A stretch of DNA of 64,000 nt from Paenibacillus sp. URB8-2 (GTDB lineage Bacteria; Bacillota; Bacilli; Paenibacillales; Paenibacillaceae): NCBI RefSeq assembly GCF_013393385.1, contig NZ_AP023239.1, positions 5,208,001 to 5,272,000 on the forward strand, given 5' to 3'. Positions 9,453 to 17,208 of the stretch are shown here, in pieces; position 1 is the stretch's first letter; every line of letters begins with the position of its first letter. The position numbers and the translations under genes are program-made. Under the pieces are notes generated by a model, which saw only the letters and a program-made list of their open reading frames with translations, ran no database searches and was not told the DNA's origin.

Positions 9453-12400
9453 TTATAATTTCTTCATCTTGATCATCATGCGTTGGGCCATAATCGCCGC
9501 ATCGGCCCGGGTGAATCTTGCCTGCGGGTCAAAGCGGTAGGTAACCTTCTTTGCGCCGGAAGCCAGCTTATTGGCGACGCCTGAAATTACGCCGGCTTTG
9601 TACACTGCCAAAATGGACGGTACGGAGTAAGAAGAACTGATGGACCCCGTGTCTGTGAACAGCTTTTGCAGGGCTGCCAAATCCTTGTCTACTGTACCCA
9701 GCTTCAGATTCATCGCTCTTGCGATCATGACTGATGCATCTTCCCTGTTGAGGGTGCTGTTAGGCGAGAAGACTCGCGGTGCGGTCCCTTTTATAATTCC
9801 TTTACGGACGGCTGTTTCAATGTAACGGTAATCCCAATGGTAGTCGCTATACTTCACGACATCAGCGAAGGTAAGATTATTCGGTTCGTAATCAAGCTGA
9901 ATCCCCATTATCTTAACCAGCATCGTTGCAAATTCGCCGCGCGTCATATTTTCGTAAACACCGAATTCGCTGGAATCCTTGGCGTTCATAATCCCTTTGG
10001 CCATCATCGTCTCAAGCTCGTTGCGAGCGTAAGTGTGCGAGACAATGTCATCGTAGCTGTAACGAAGGCTCATAACCGTATAGTAGCCGAACCCGTCAAA
10101 TGTCGCGGTTATAGTTTTGCTGCTCGTATTAATCTTTCCGCCCATATTATACCAGGTCCCATCTACGTTCTTCCAGACGGAAATGTTGGAGGTGGCTGCG
10201 TTGGCCAAGCTTGGATCGTACTTCAACGTGATGGTTCCCTGCTGAGTCGGCTCAAGCCATTTACCCATATGTCCGAGATAAAATTCATTGCCTGTCTTGT
10301 ATGGATGCGAGGAAATCACCGTTTCATAATCATTAACCGAATTGCTGGCGACGAAATAGCCCGGATCAATCCAATACAGGTTGGAAGCATAACCATAATG
10401 CAGCTTGGGGGTCAGATAGGTGGTTGCCAATGAATTGGCGCTGACTTCTTTCAGCTTGCCATCCAGATAGTTTCCGCTGATGTCGGTTTCTCCTACCGGA
10501 TTATACTGCTTAACGGTACGTCCATCCTGCTTATCGGCGATACCCAATAAAATATATTGGTCATTAAAAAGGTTGATCTGACGGGTATTCGTTGTCCCTG
10601 GCGTCGGCGTTGCATCCCGCAGCACGGTTCCCTTCGGAAAGTTTAGCGTTACCGCGTTTTGGAACGCACTCAGCTTGCCTGATGCGTTAAGAACCGATTT
10701 CAACTGCGACCCTTGAAGAACCTCGTCCGAATAAGTGACGCTGAACGAACCGTTCGTTTTTTGAGTGCCGGTGTTAATCGTAAACTTGAACGTATTAGCC
10801 CCTTTTTTCAAATTCTTCATTTCAAGCCGGAAAATATCTTTCTCACCTTTAACCATTGGCGTCTTGCCGATTAGAATACTATCCGCGCCTTCCGCCTGAA
10901 TGCTGATATTCAGGAAGTTCTGCTTAATAATGCTTTCGTTCGGAAGCTTGGGCGACAGAATGTTGTAAGGGGGCACTTCACGCGTAATTTGCAGCGCCTG
11001 AGATACGGTCGACGTCTCCAGACGTGCGGTTACCACAATGGTGCGCAGACCGGTCTTCGGAAGACTCTGCCCGCGAAGCGTGAATGTTCCGGCCTGATCC
11101 ACCGGCACCGAAAGATTTACGGTTGTAGGTGAATAGGTCCATTTCGAACCATCCCAGTTAGCCACCACTTTCTGCGTTCCGTCCACCATAATGACTATCT
11201 GCGTAGCATTATTGGTCACAAACTGAATATCCGCGCTAGTCTGGTTGGTCGTGTACGCAAGATTTGCGGTTTTGACAAACAGCTGATCGGGATCGGTTGT
11301 CTCGTTGACCGGAAGCGGGATTAGCCCTGCCAGCGAAGGCAGATTGTCCGGGAACAGGTATACAGTAACGCTCGTGGAAACAGGAACCCCGTTGGCTATA
11401 CCGGAGATTGTAATTTTATTTGGTCCGGTAACCAGCTTGTTATTGACCGTGTTAAAGCTGAAAGAATTCGTGTTGCTGATCATGGATGACGTCAAGGAAC
11501 TGTTCGAACCGTTTATTGAAATCACAGCCGAGCCGATGTCGCCGGAAGGAAAATTGACCAGGTTCCCGGTTACGGCCGTAAATGAATCATTGGTTTTGAA
11601 CACCTGATTATTATAAAGATTCGTTAATTCGATATAGGGTGCCGATATATAGTTGACTGTATAAGTTTTGGAATCCAAAACGGTGCTGCCGCTCATCAGA
11701 TCAATATGAAGCGTTTGTTCGCCGGTAGGGAGTCCGGTAATTTCAAACACTCTGTAACCGTCGGCAGTTAGATAGCTGTTCTTGCTGAATGCCGAAGTCG
11801 CGACCGGGCTTCCGTTCTGATAAGTGGTAAGCGAAAGGCCGTTCACCACCGCAGCTGTCGTCTTGTCGGTTTTGACTAGCAGCCAGAGCGGAAGCTGGAA
11901 TAGATTCGAGTTGTCGCTGAATGCACCGGAAGAAGTATACGATACAATGCCGCTGCTGACACTCGGGCTATAAACCTGCTGAACATCCGTAATATAAGCC
12001 GTGGCTGCATTGCGGAAATCAAATTTGACAGGAGTAATGCTCTTGCCGTCATAGCTTCCGGTAAAAACAATGGTATAAGCGCCGTTCACGGAAAGAGCCG
12101 GCACATCTGCAACCGAGGTGTAATTAAAGGTAATAAAATTGCCGGATGACGTAGGTGCTGAGACAGTCGCTGCCTGACCGGTTACCAAATCACTACCGGT
12201 AGTTGTATTCCGAATGGCGTAAGTTAACGTCGAAAGATTCGTGACGCCCGAGCTGTCAGGCACTTTAAAAGTAATGGAACCGCTCAGCTTCCCGCTGGCC
12301 GACGTAACCACACTGCCGGTGTCTACCGGCGTGCTGCCGATTTTCGTATTATTAGGGGTACCGGAGTCTAACGGGGCATAAACGACTTCGCGGGAAACGG

Positions 12401-13058
12401 AATAAGTGCGTGTGCCGCCATCCGTCGTAGCCACAAAGGTAAGCTTGTTATATCCCACCTTAAGCTGGTAGTCGGCGATAACAAATGTGGTGCTGCCGCC
12501 ATTGTACATTTTGGACGAATTCATCATGACTTCGGAGGCATTCGGCGCTTGGAGCGTTAATGTCAGTCCGGAAGTGTTGACGAAGGTTGGTGTTCCTTCA
12601 TTCAACGCCGTTCCGTCCGGAAGCGCAATATTATAGATGGCAGGCACATTCGAGAAATTCACATAAGCTTCTCCGCTTGCCACGCTTCCGTCCGAAGTCG
12701 TTCCGTAAACCGTTATGCGGTTAAGCCCCTGACTCAATTTGACGTTGGGGAACGTGAAATATTTTTCATTGGCGATGGTCGGTTTCACATCCGCTCCGCT
12801 TGCGCCAGGCACTTCCGTGCCATTCACTATACTGTCAACCTTATAATAGATACTGTCCGGGGATACGCCATTGAATGTACCCTCAACATCAACCGTACTT
12901 GAGTTCACATTGGTCGGAGAGTCCTTACTCGTACTGAATTTGGTAAAGGTAAAATATTGCCCTGCAGCGGCGTATGCCGCTCCCGATGCCGAAAGAGTCG
13001 ACAGCAGGATTACAGCCGCCATGACGAAACTGCCTATCGACTTGATTCTGTTCTTCAC
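9453..13058 (-). CDS. Large surface protein with Ig-like modules and three C-terminal SLH motifs
   Basis: A 1201-residue exported protein. The signal peptide spans about residues 1-31 (hydrophobic core FVMAAVILLSTLSAS, then AAYAAAGQ). Some 950 residues of repeated beta-sandwich modules follow. Three SLH motifs occupy about the last 190 residues; markers are MTRGEFATMLVKI, LNREDASVMIARA and FTRADAAIMAQRM. SLH motifs anchor proteins to pyruvylated wall polymer, so this is a wall-bound adhesin- or scaffold-like protein; no enzyme domain was recognised. The start is GTG at 13058 with AGGAGG eight bases upstream. SLH motifs at the C-terminus, rather than the N-terminus as in the other protein, suggest a different orientation at the surface. 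An insertion sequence lies just upstream. Confidence 0.88.
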   Translation of the reverse strand: MKNRIKSIGSFVMAAVILLSTLSASGAAYAAAGQYFTFTKFSTSKDSPTNVNSSTVDVEGTFNGVSPDSIYYKVDSIVNGTEVPGASGADVKPTIANEKYFTFPNVKLSQGLNRITVYGTTSDGSVASGEAYVNFSNVPAIYNIALPDGTALNEGTPTFVNTSGLTLTLQAPNASEVMMNSSKMYNGGSTTFVIADYQLKVGYNKLTFVATTDGGTRTYSVSREVVYAPLDSGTPNNTKIGSTPVDTGSVVTSASGKLSGSITFKVPDSSGVTNLSTLTYAIRNTTTGSDLVTGQAATVSAPTSSGNFITFNYTSVADVPALSVNGAYTIVFTGSYDGKSITPVKFDFRNAATAYITDVQQVYSPSVSSGIVSYTSSGAFSDNSNLFQLPLWLLVKTDKTTAAVVNGLSLTTYQNGSPVATSAFSKNSYLTADGYRVFEITGLPTGEQTLHIDLMSGSTVLDSKTYTVNYISAPYIELTNLYNNQVFKTNDSFTAVTGNLVNFPSGDIGSAVISINGSNSSLTSSMISNTNSFSFNTVNNKLVTGPNKITISGIANGVPVSTSVTVYLFPDNLPSLAGLIPLPVNETTDPDQLFVKTANLAYTTNQTSADIQFVTNNATQIVIMVDGTQKVVANWDGSKWTYSPTTVNLSVPVDQAGTFTLRGQSLPKTGLRTIVVTARLETSTVSQALQITREVPPYNILSPKLPNESIIKQNFLNISIQAEGADSILIGKTPMVKGEKDIFRLEMKNLKKGANTFKFTINTGTQKTNGSFSVTYSDEVLQGSQLKSVLNASGKLSAFQNAVTLNFPKGTVLRDATPTPGTTNTRQINLFNDQYILLGIADKQDGRTVKQYNPVGETDISGNYLDGKLKEVSANSLATTYLTPKLHYGYASNLYWIDPGYFVASNSVNDYETVISSHPYKTGNEFYLGHMGKWLEPTQQGTITLKYDPSLANAATSNISVWKNVDGTWYNMGGKINTSSKTITATFDGFGYYTVMSLRYSYDDIVSHTYARNELETMMAKGIMNAKDSSEFGVYENMTRGEFATMLVKIMGIQLDYEPNNLTFADVVKYSDYHWDYRYIETAVRKGIIKGTAPRVFSPNSTLNREDASVMIARAMNLKLGTVDKDLAALQKLFTDTGSISSSYSVPSILAVYKAGVISGVANKLASGAKKVTYRFDPQARFTRADAAIMAQRMMIKMKKL

Positions 13059-13156
13059 GTATGAAACCTCCTACTGCTATATTGGTTTGTGGTCTAGGAC
13101 GTGACATCTCCCGTGCTTCATCCATCCTCTTTTATTTTATCGGCGAACCTCAATCT

Positions 13157-13173
13157 ATTAATTAGCAATTAAT
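13157..13173. promoter_or_regulatory. AT-rich palindrome upstream of the SLH gene
   Basis: ATTAATT-AGC-AATTAAT is a perfect 7-base inverted repeat about 100 bases before the GTG of the SLH gene and next to the insertion-sequence edge. It may be an operator or UP-like element; no factor is assigned. Confidence 0.4.
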
Positions 13174-13183
13174 TAACAGAAAA

Positions 13184-13230
13184 TAAAAAGGAGCTGTCCC
13201 ATAAGTAGTTCTTCTACGTCAGAGACAGCT
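13184..13230 (-). terminator. Stem-loop at the downstream flank of the insertion sequence
   Basis: AGCTGTC (13192-13198) and GACAGCT (13224-13230) pair, with an inner GTAG/CTAC stem, and CCTTTTTATTTT follows on the minus strand. It ends transcription leaving the transposase, before the SLH gene. It shares TGTCCC...GAGACA with the stem-loop on the other side of the element. Confidence 0.65.
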
Positions 13231-13260
13231 TTCTTCATTCTAAAAAATCGTAAAAAGTCA

Positions 13261-13303
13261 GCAAAGCAGTGATTCTCCCGTTATTGGAGAATCGCTGCTT
13301 TGC
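13261..13303 (-). terminator. Strong hairpin at the 3' end of the transposase gene
   Basis: Eighteen-base arms (13261-13278 and 13286-13303) pair with one G-U wobble around a seven-base loop that contains the transposase stop codon. A U-rich stretch follows on the minus strand. It probably ends the transposase mRNA or blocks transcripts entering from outside. Confidence 0.7.
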
Positions 13304-14840
13304 GTTTTTGGTCCACTGCGGCTTGCTTCAGCACATTATGGGCAAGTGAAAGCCACCCGACCTCAAGCGTCACTTTCTCCATGCCGCGAAGCAGAAAACG
13401 CCGGAACCCTCGGTTGTTCTTCAGTTGTCCAAATACGCTTTCCGGTTCCGTCATTCGCCGTACCGTCAAAGCATAGCCATCTTCACTTCGCAATATTTCC
13501 CTAGCCTGCTTCTGGTACCTTAGCCGTTCCAGACTGACGGCCACTTCCCGATTTCCTGCCGCTTTGGTGCAACGGTCCTTCAGTGGGCAACCGTCGCAGT
13601 TTTGGCTTCGGTAATGACGTTTGCGAATTTCATACCCACTTGCCAAGGTTTCCTTGCTTTCTCTGCGGAAATGCAGCATTTGTCCGGCCGGGCAGGTCCA
13701 CGTATCTTCGGCTTCGTCATACGCCCAGTTCTCAATCCTTCCGACCTTCTCTTTCCAGGCTTTACTCTTCTCTTGATGGTAGCTGCCGTATTTCACCACA
13801 GCCTGAATCTCTTCCTTTTCCAAATAGGCGTAGTTTTCTTCACTGCCGTAGCCTGCATCTGCAATGACCGTCTGTGGGAGTTTGCCAAGCATCTGCCTTG
13901 CCTTTTCCATATGCGGTTGTAGGCAGCGGGTATCGGTCGGTCTTGGGTGTAGACTGTAGGCTAAAATAAACTGGTTTTCGGTCCCAATCTGAACATTGTA
14001 TCCCGGTTTGAGTTGACCGTTTCGCATGTGATCTTCCTTCATTCGCATGAAGGTCGCATCCGGGTCGGTCTTGCTAAAGCTATTCCGGTCGCCGAGCAAC
14101 GCTTGGTACTGTTCGTACTTCAGCAGCCGGGGAAGCAGGTCTTTTCGAAGCTTACGAACCGCTTTCTTCAGGAGTTTATCTTTAGGCTTGTTCAGAAGCC
14201 GGGCTTCGAGTTCCTGGGTCACTTGTTCGAGTTTCTCGGCGCTAATCGCTGAGGACTCGCCAAGTTCAGCGAGATCGTTGCCTTGGTGTTTCGCTTCTTC
14301 TTGGTTCTCTGCAGCTTCGATGGTGGCAAACAGCGCGTGTACGTTCTCTTGCAGTTTGGTCTTATGTTTGCTGACCGCTTTGCCCCAAACAAACGTGTAG
14401 CGATTGGCATTGGCCTCGATCTTGGTGCCGTCGACAAAGTAATGCTCCAGGGAGATGTATTTTTCGTCCGCCAGAAATTGAAGAACGGCGGTAAATACGG
14501 TTTCGAGGACATCCTTCATCCGCTGAGAACGGAAGCGGTTAAGGGTGCGGAAGTCCGGGCGTTGTCGTCCGGCCAGCCACATGAAGGGAATGTTCTCCCG
14601 CACAGCTTTGGCCATTTGCCGGGAAGAGTAGATGCGCTGGGTGTAGGCATAAATAATGACTTTGGTGAGCATTTTGGGGTGGTAGCTGTCGCGGCCACCG
14701 CCGGGATAAGCGGCATCAAAGATCGAGTCGTCCAGGCGGTTTACGGCAGTGTTGATGACACGAACGAGGTGATTTTCTGGAATGTCTTCTTCTAAATCCA
14801 TTGGCAGGAAAAGTTGGTCCATGGTATATTGAATGTACAA
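13281..14840 (-). CDS. IS1182 family transposase
   Basis: A 519-residue DDE transposase with no frameshift, so possibly active. Family marks: an N-terminal segment with GGGRDSYHPKMLTKVIIYAY, the first acidic residue in EHYFVDGTKIEANANRYTF, the second in VIADAGYGSEENYAY, a Cys-rich patch (CPAGQM and CDGCPLKDRC), and a C-terminal Glu in MTEPESVFGQLKNNRGFRRF. The preferred start is TTG at 14840, eight bases after AAGGAG; the longer open frame to 14888 has no ribosome site. The ribosome site and the TTG lie in the arm of a long hairpin (14838-14903), which should limit translation from read-through transcripts. Confidence 0.93.
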   Translation of the reverse strand: MYIQYTMDQLFLPMDLEEDIPENHLVRVINTAVNRLDDSIFDAAYPGGGRDSYHPKMLTKVIIYAYTQRIYSSRQMAKAVRENIPFMWLAGRQRPDFRTLNRFRSQRMKDVLETVFTAVLQFLADEKYISLEHYFVDGTKIEANANRYTFVWGKAVSKHKTKLQENVHALFATIEAAENQEEAKHQGNDLAELGESSAISAEKLEQVTQELEARLLNKPKDKLLKKAVRKLRKDLLPRLLKYEQYQALLGDRNSFSKTDPDATFMRMKEDHMRNGQLKPGYNVQIGTENQFILAYSLHPRPTDTRCLQPHMEKARQMLGKLPQTVIADAGYGSEENYAYLEKEEIQAVVKYGSYHQEKSKAWKEKVGRIENWAYDEAEDTWTCPAGQMLHFRRESKETLASGYEIRKRHYRSQNCDGCPLKDRCTKAAGNREVAVSLERLRYQKQAREILRSEDGYALTVRRMTEPESVFGQLKNNRGFRRFLLRGMEKVTLEVGWLSLAHNVLKQAAVDQKRKAAILQ

Positions 14841-14903
14841 AGAAATCGCTCCTTTTAGAGATGGTGGGTGGTACTTCCATTTTACCAAAGGGCGATTTCT
14901 TTT
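14838..14903 (-). promoter_or_regulatory. Hairpin that hides the transposase ribosome site and start
   Basis: On the minus-strand RNA, AAAGAAATCGC (near 14892-14902) pairs perfectly with GCGATTTCTTT (near 14839-14849). After a bulge, CCTTT pairs with AAAGG of the ribosome site. The 3' arm therefore covers AAAGGAG and most of the TTG start. Transcripts initiated outside the element would fold and be poorly translated, a strategy known from other insertion sequences. Confidence 0.65.
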
Positions 14904-14910
14904 TGTGTTT

Positions 14911-15105
14911 TCAAGAAAGAATTTTAGTAACAGCTACAGCTGAAAGCAGCGGAGGGGACGGAACGATTGTGGAAAAGCGGTAGCGGTCGCCTTTGGGTCC
15001 GGATTTTCACCGCTAAGGGGAATGAAAAAAATCTGGACACAACAGCGATTGGAACAACGGTCCGTTCGCGGAGCGTCCACACCAAGTGCTTACCTAAATC
15101 CTACT
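14911..15105. other. Non-coding stretch between the insertion sequence and the tagO terminator
   Basis: About 195 bases with no gene. From about 14950 to 15100 the sequence is GC-rich with purine-rich blocks (ACGATTGTGGAAAAGCGGTA, TTGGAACAACGGTCCGTTCG). I have an impression of similar intergenic stretches in other Paenibacillus genomes, but cannot confirm it here. No clear fold was drawn. Confidence 0.35.
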
Positions 15106-15158
15106 CAAAAAACGAGGGGTGTCCCAAGCAGCCATTTCATGGCTTTTGAGACACCCCC
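15104..15158 (-). terminator. Terminator of the tagO operon
   Basis: GGGGTGTC and GACACCCC form the base, AGCCAT/ATGGCT the tip around TTC, and CGTTTTTTG follows on the minus strand. It lies about 45 bases after the tagO stop and closes the DUF5693-csaB-tagA-tagO cluster. Confidence 0.85.
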
Positions 15159-15202
15159 TTCAGGAATTATATAAGTCCGTAAAAGACGCTTCATTATATA
15201 TA

Positions 15203-16330
15203 TCAGGATTTTGAACCTTTTTCCGCGCTCACTTTCATGAATACCCGGGAAAGGAAGCTCAGCAGCGGTTTCTTGGTTTGTCCAACCAAGCCGATAACCT
15301 CGGCGCCAATCTGCAGGAAGAAGAGCATTACACAAATGACTACGAAAGTAACCCAGTTCGCTTCATACAGAGCGGAAGAGGATTGAATAACGGCCAGGAT
15401 TCCGAAGAAGCCTGCAATTCCGTAAATAATGAGCACCGTCTGCCGATGGCTGAAACCAAGCTCGCGGAGGCAATGATGCAGGTGACCTTTGTCCGGAGCA
15501 AAAATCGGTTTCTTCTGCAGCTTGCGGCGCACGATCGCGAAGAACGTGTCCGACAACGGCACACCGATAATAAGCAGCGGCGTAATAAAGGAAACGACGG
15601 CGATCTGTTTGAACCCGAGCAGTGCCAGCATGGCCAGACAGAATCCGAGGAACAGTGAGCCCGCATCACCCATAAAGATTTTGGCCGGATGGAAATTGAA
15701 AAAGAGAAAGCCCACAATGCTGCCGAGGAGCAGCAGACAGAGCATGGCAACCATCACATTGCCCATCAAAAAGGCCATTGTAGCGATTGTCGCAATAGCG
15801 ATACCCGAAACGCCGGCAGCCAGCCCGTCCAATCCGTCGATCAAATTAACAGCGTTTGTGACGCCGACAATCCAAAAAATCGTAAGCGGAATAGCGATCC
15901 AGCTCTCAAGCGAAGAATAAGTATTGTTAAAAGGAATATTCACAAAGTCCACCGTAATGTCAAAGCCGAACACTACGATGCAGGCTGCGGCAATTTGACC
16001 AAGCAGCTTTACTTTGGCCGATAACTCAAACTTGTCGTCAAGACCGCCAAGCAGCACAATAAGACCGCCGCCGCTAAGCAGCGCCTTAATGAAATTAATA
16101 TCCCGTGTGGAAAACTCGTAAGGAACAAACGGCGATATGGCAAGCAGTCCTAACACAAACGCCAGAAAAATACCCAAGCCTCCAAGGCGCGGCATTATTC
16201 TCGTGTGCACTTTGCGGGCATTAGGCACATCCGTGGCGCCAATGGCAAGAGCGAATTTCTTGACAAGCGGCGTCAAACATAATGCAAGTCCCATGCATAC
16301 GATAAATCCGGCGATGTATATGATTAACAT
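15203..16330 (-). CDS. tagO: Undecaprenyl-phosphate GlcNAc-1-phosphate transferase
   Basis: An integral membrane enzyme of the MraY/WecA/TagO family, about 375 residues with roughly ten membrane spans. It moves GlcNAc-1-phosphate from UDP-GlcNAc to undecaprenyl phosphate, the first step of wall teichoic acid and secondary wall polymer synthesis. Motifs: NARKVHTRIMPRLGG after the first span, NAVNLIDGLDGLAAG (catalytic Asp cluster), FNFHPAKIFMGDAGSLFLGF, and the cytoplasmic DKGHLHHCLRELG (His motif). The ATG at 16330 is preferred over a TTG four codons upstream; GGGGG lies about 12 bases before it. It is the last gene of the wall-polymer cluster. Confidence 0.95.
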   Translation of the reverse strand: MLIIYIAGFIVCMGLALCLTPLVKKFALAIGATDVPNARKVHTRIMPRLGGLGIFLAFVLGLLAISPFVPYEFSTRDINFIKALLSGGGLIVLLGGLDDKFELSAKVKLLGQIAAACIVVFGFDITVDFVNIPFNNTYSSLESWIAIPLTIFWIVGVTNAVNLIDGLDGLAAGVSGIAIATIATMAFLMGNVMVAMLCLLLLGSIVGFLFFNFHPAKIFMGDAGSLFLGFCLAMLALLGFKQIAVVSFITPLLIIGVPLSDTFFAIVRRKLQKKPIFAPDKGHLHHCLRELGFSHRQTVLIIYGIAGFFGILAVIQSSSALYEANWVTFVVICVMLFFLQIGAEVIGLVGQTKKPLLSFLSRVFMKVSAEKGSKS

Positions 16331-16443
16331 TGGTCTAGTCAACCCCCATTTCTCTACCGCATTGAATTATACTCTGTTCCAAAAACAAATTCCAATTCCG
16401 TTTTCAGGCGATTTTCGATATATATTCGAGGAATATCGGCGTT

Positions 16444-17202
16444 TTATCTGCTTTTTGTGACTCTATCTCTCTCCCGCATCACTTTTACTGCGAATTTCGG
16501 TAGCGCAAGCATTCTTTTGTACCTGGTCGGTTCTTTGAGAAGACGGTAAAACCACTCCAACCGCAGTTTTTGGAACGCTACAGGCGCACGTTTCGTTTTG
16601 CCGGAAATGACGTCAAAGCTTCCGCCGACCCCCATCATAACCGGAATACCCAAACGCGATTTATGCTTCGCAATCCAAGGTTCCTGGGTATCCGCGCCGC
16701 GAGCGACAAATAAAAGGTCCGGTTTTGCTTCAACGACCGTCGCGATGACTTCATCATCCTCCGCCGCACCGAAAAATCCATCGCGAAAACCGGCGATCGT
16801 TATCCCCGGATATTGCATTTGTAACCTGCTTGCCGTCTCCCGAATCACTTCGGGAGTCGAACCAAGCAGATAGACCCTCCAGTGATAGTGTTCTCCCTCT
16901 TTCATCAATTCATGTAGCAAATCGTACCCGGGCACTCTTTCCTTGACGGGATTTCCGCCGCGTTCGGCCGCCCACACCACTCCCGTGCCGTCGGGAACGA
17001 CCAGCTCCGCGGAGACCATGATCTCCTTATAAGCCGGATTTTCCAAAGCGGCCATTACCATGATCGGGTTCGCTGTGATCACCTGATGCGGCGTCCTGGA
17101 ATGTATGGCTTCAATTAAATAGGAGATCGTTTCCTTCATATCCATTTTGGACACCGGAATGCCAAAAATCGCTACCGTAGGCAAAGCGCCTGCGTGTTTC
17201 AC
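16444..17202 (-). CDS. tagA: WecG/TagA/CpsF family glycosyltransferase (ManNAc transferase)
   Basis: A 252-residue GT26 enzyme, predicted to add ManNAc from UDP-ManNAc to lipid-linked GlcNAc at the inner membrane face. Family marks: VITANPIMVMAALENPAY near residue 40, VVPDGTGVVWAAE (Asp in the active site) near 70, LLGSTPEVI, DLLFVARGADTQEPWIAKH, and VGGSFDVISGKTKRAP. The C-terminal tail (LEWFYRLLKEPTRYKRM) is the amphipathic membrane-docking segment typical of TagA. It starts with GTG just after GGGTGATTTATA, six bases past the csaB stop, so the two are translated from one message. MnaA at 38914 would supply its donor. Confidence 0.93.
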   Translation of the reverse strand: MKHAGALPTVAIFGIPVSKMDMKETISYLIEAIHSRTPHQVITANPIMVMAALENPAYKEIMVSAELVVPDGTGVVWAAERGGNPVKERVPGYDLLHELMKEGEHYHWRVYLLGSTPEVIRETASRLQMQYPGITIAGFRDGFFGAAEDDEVIATVVEAKPDLLFVARGADTQEPWIAKHKSRLGIPVMMGVGGSFDVISGKTKRAPVAFQKLRLEWFYRLLKEPTRYKRMLALPKFAVKVMRERDRVTKSR

Positions 17203-17208
17203 TATAAA

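Larger units (their letters stand above)
13184..14910 (-). mobile_element. IS1182-family insertion sequence (ends approximate)
   Basis: The element is defined by its intact IS1182-type transposase. I could not find matching terminal inverted repeats or a target duplication with confidence, so both ends are estimates: the left one is placed at the stem-loop near 13190, the right one just beyond the leader hairpin near 14905. It separates the SLH gene from the wall-polymer operon and interrupts no recognisable gene. Confidence 0.75.

Noticed and set aside
13141..15160. Exact terminal inverted repeats of the insertion sequence
   Set aside because: Several partial matches around ACAGCT were tried at both ends; none gave a convincing pair, so the ends are left approximate.
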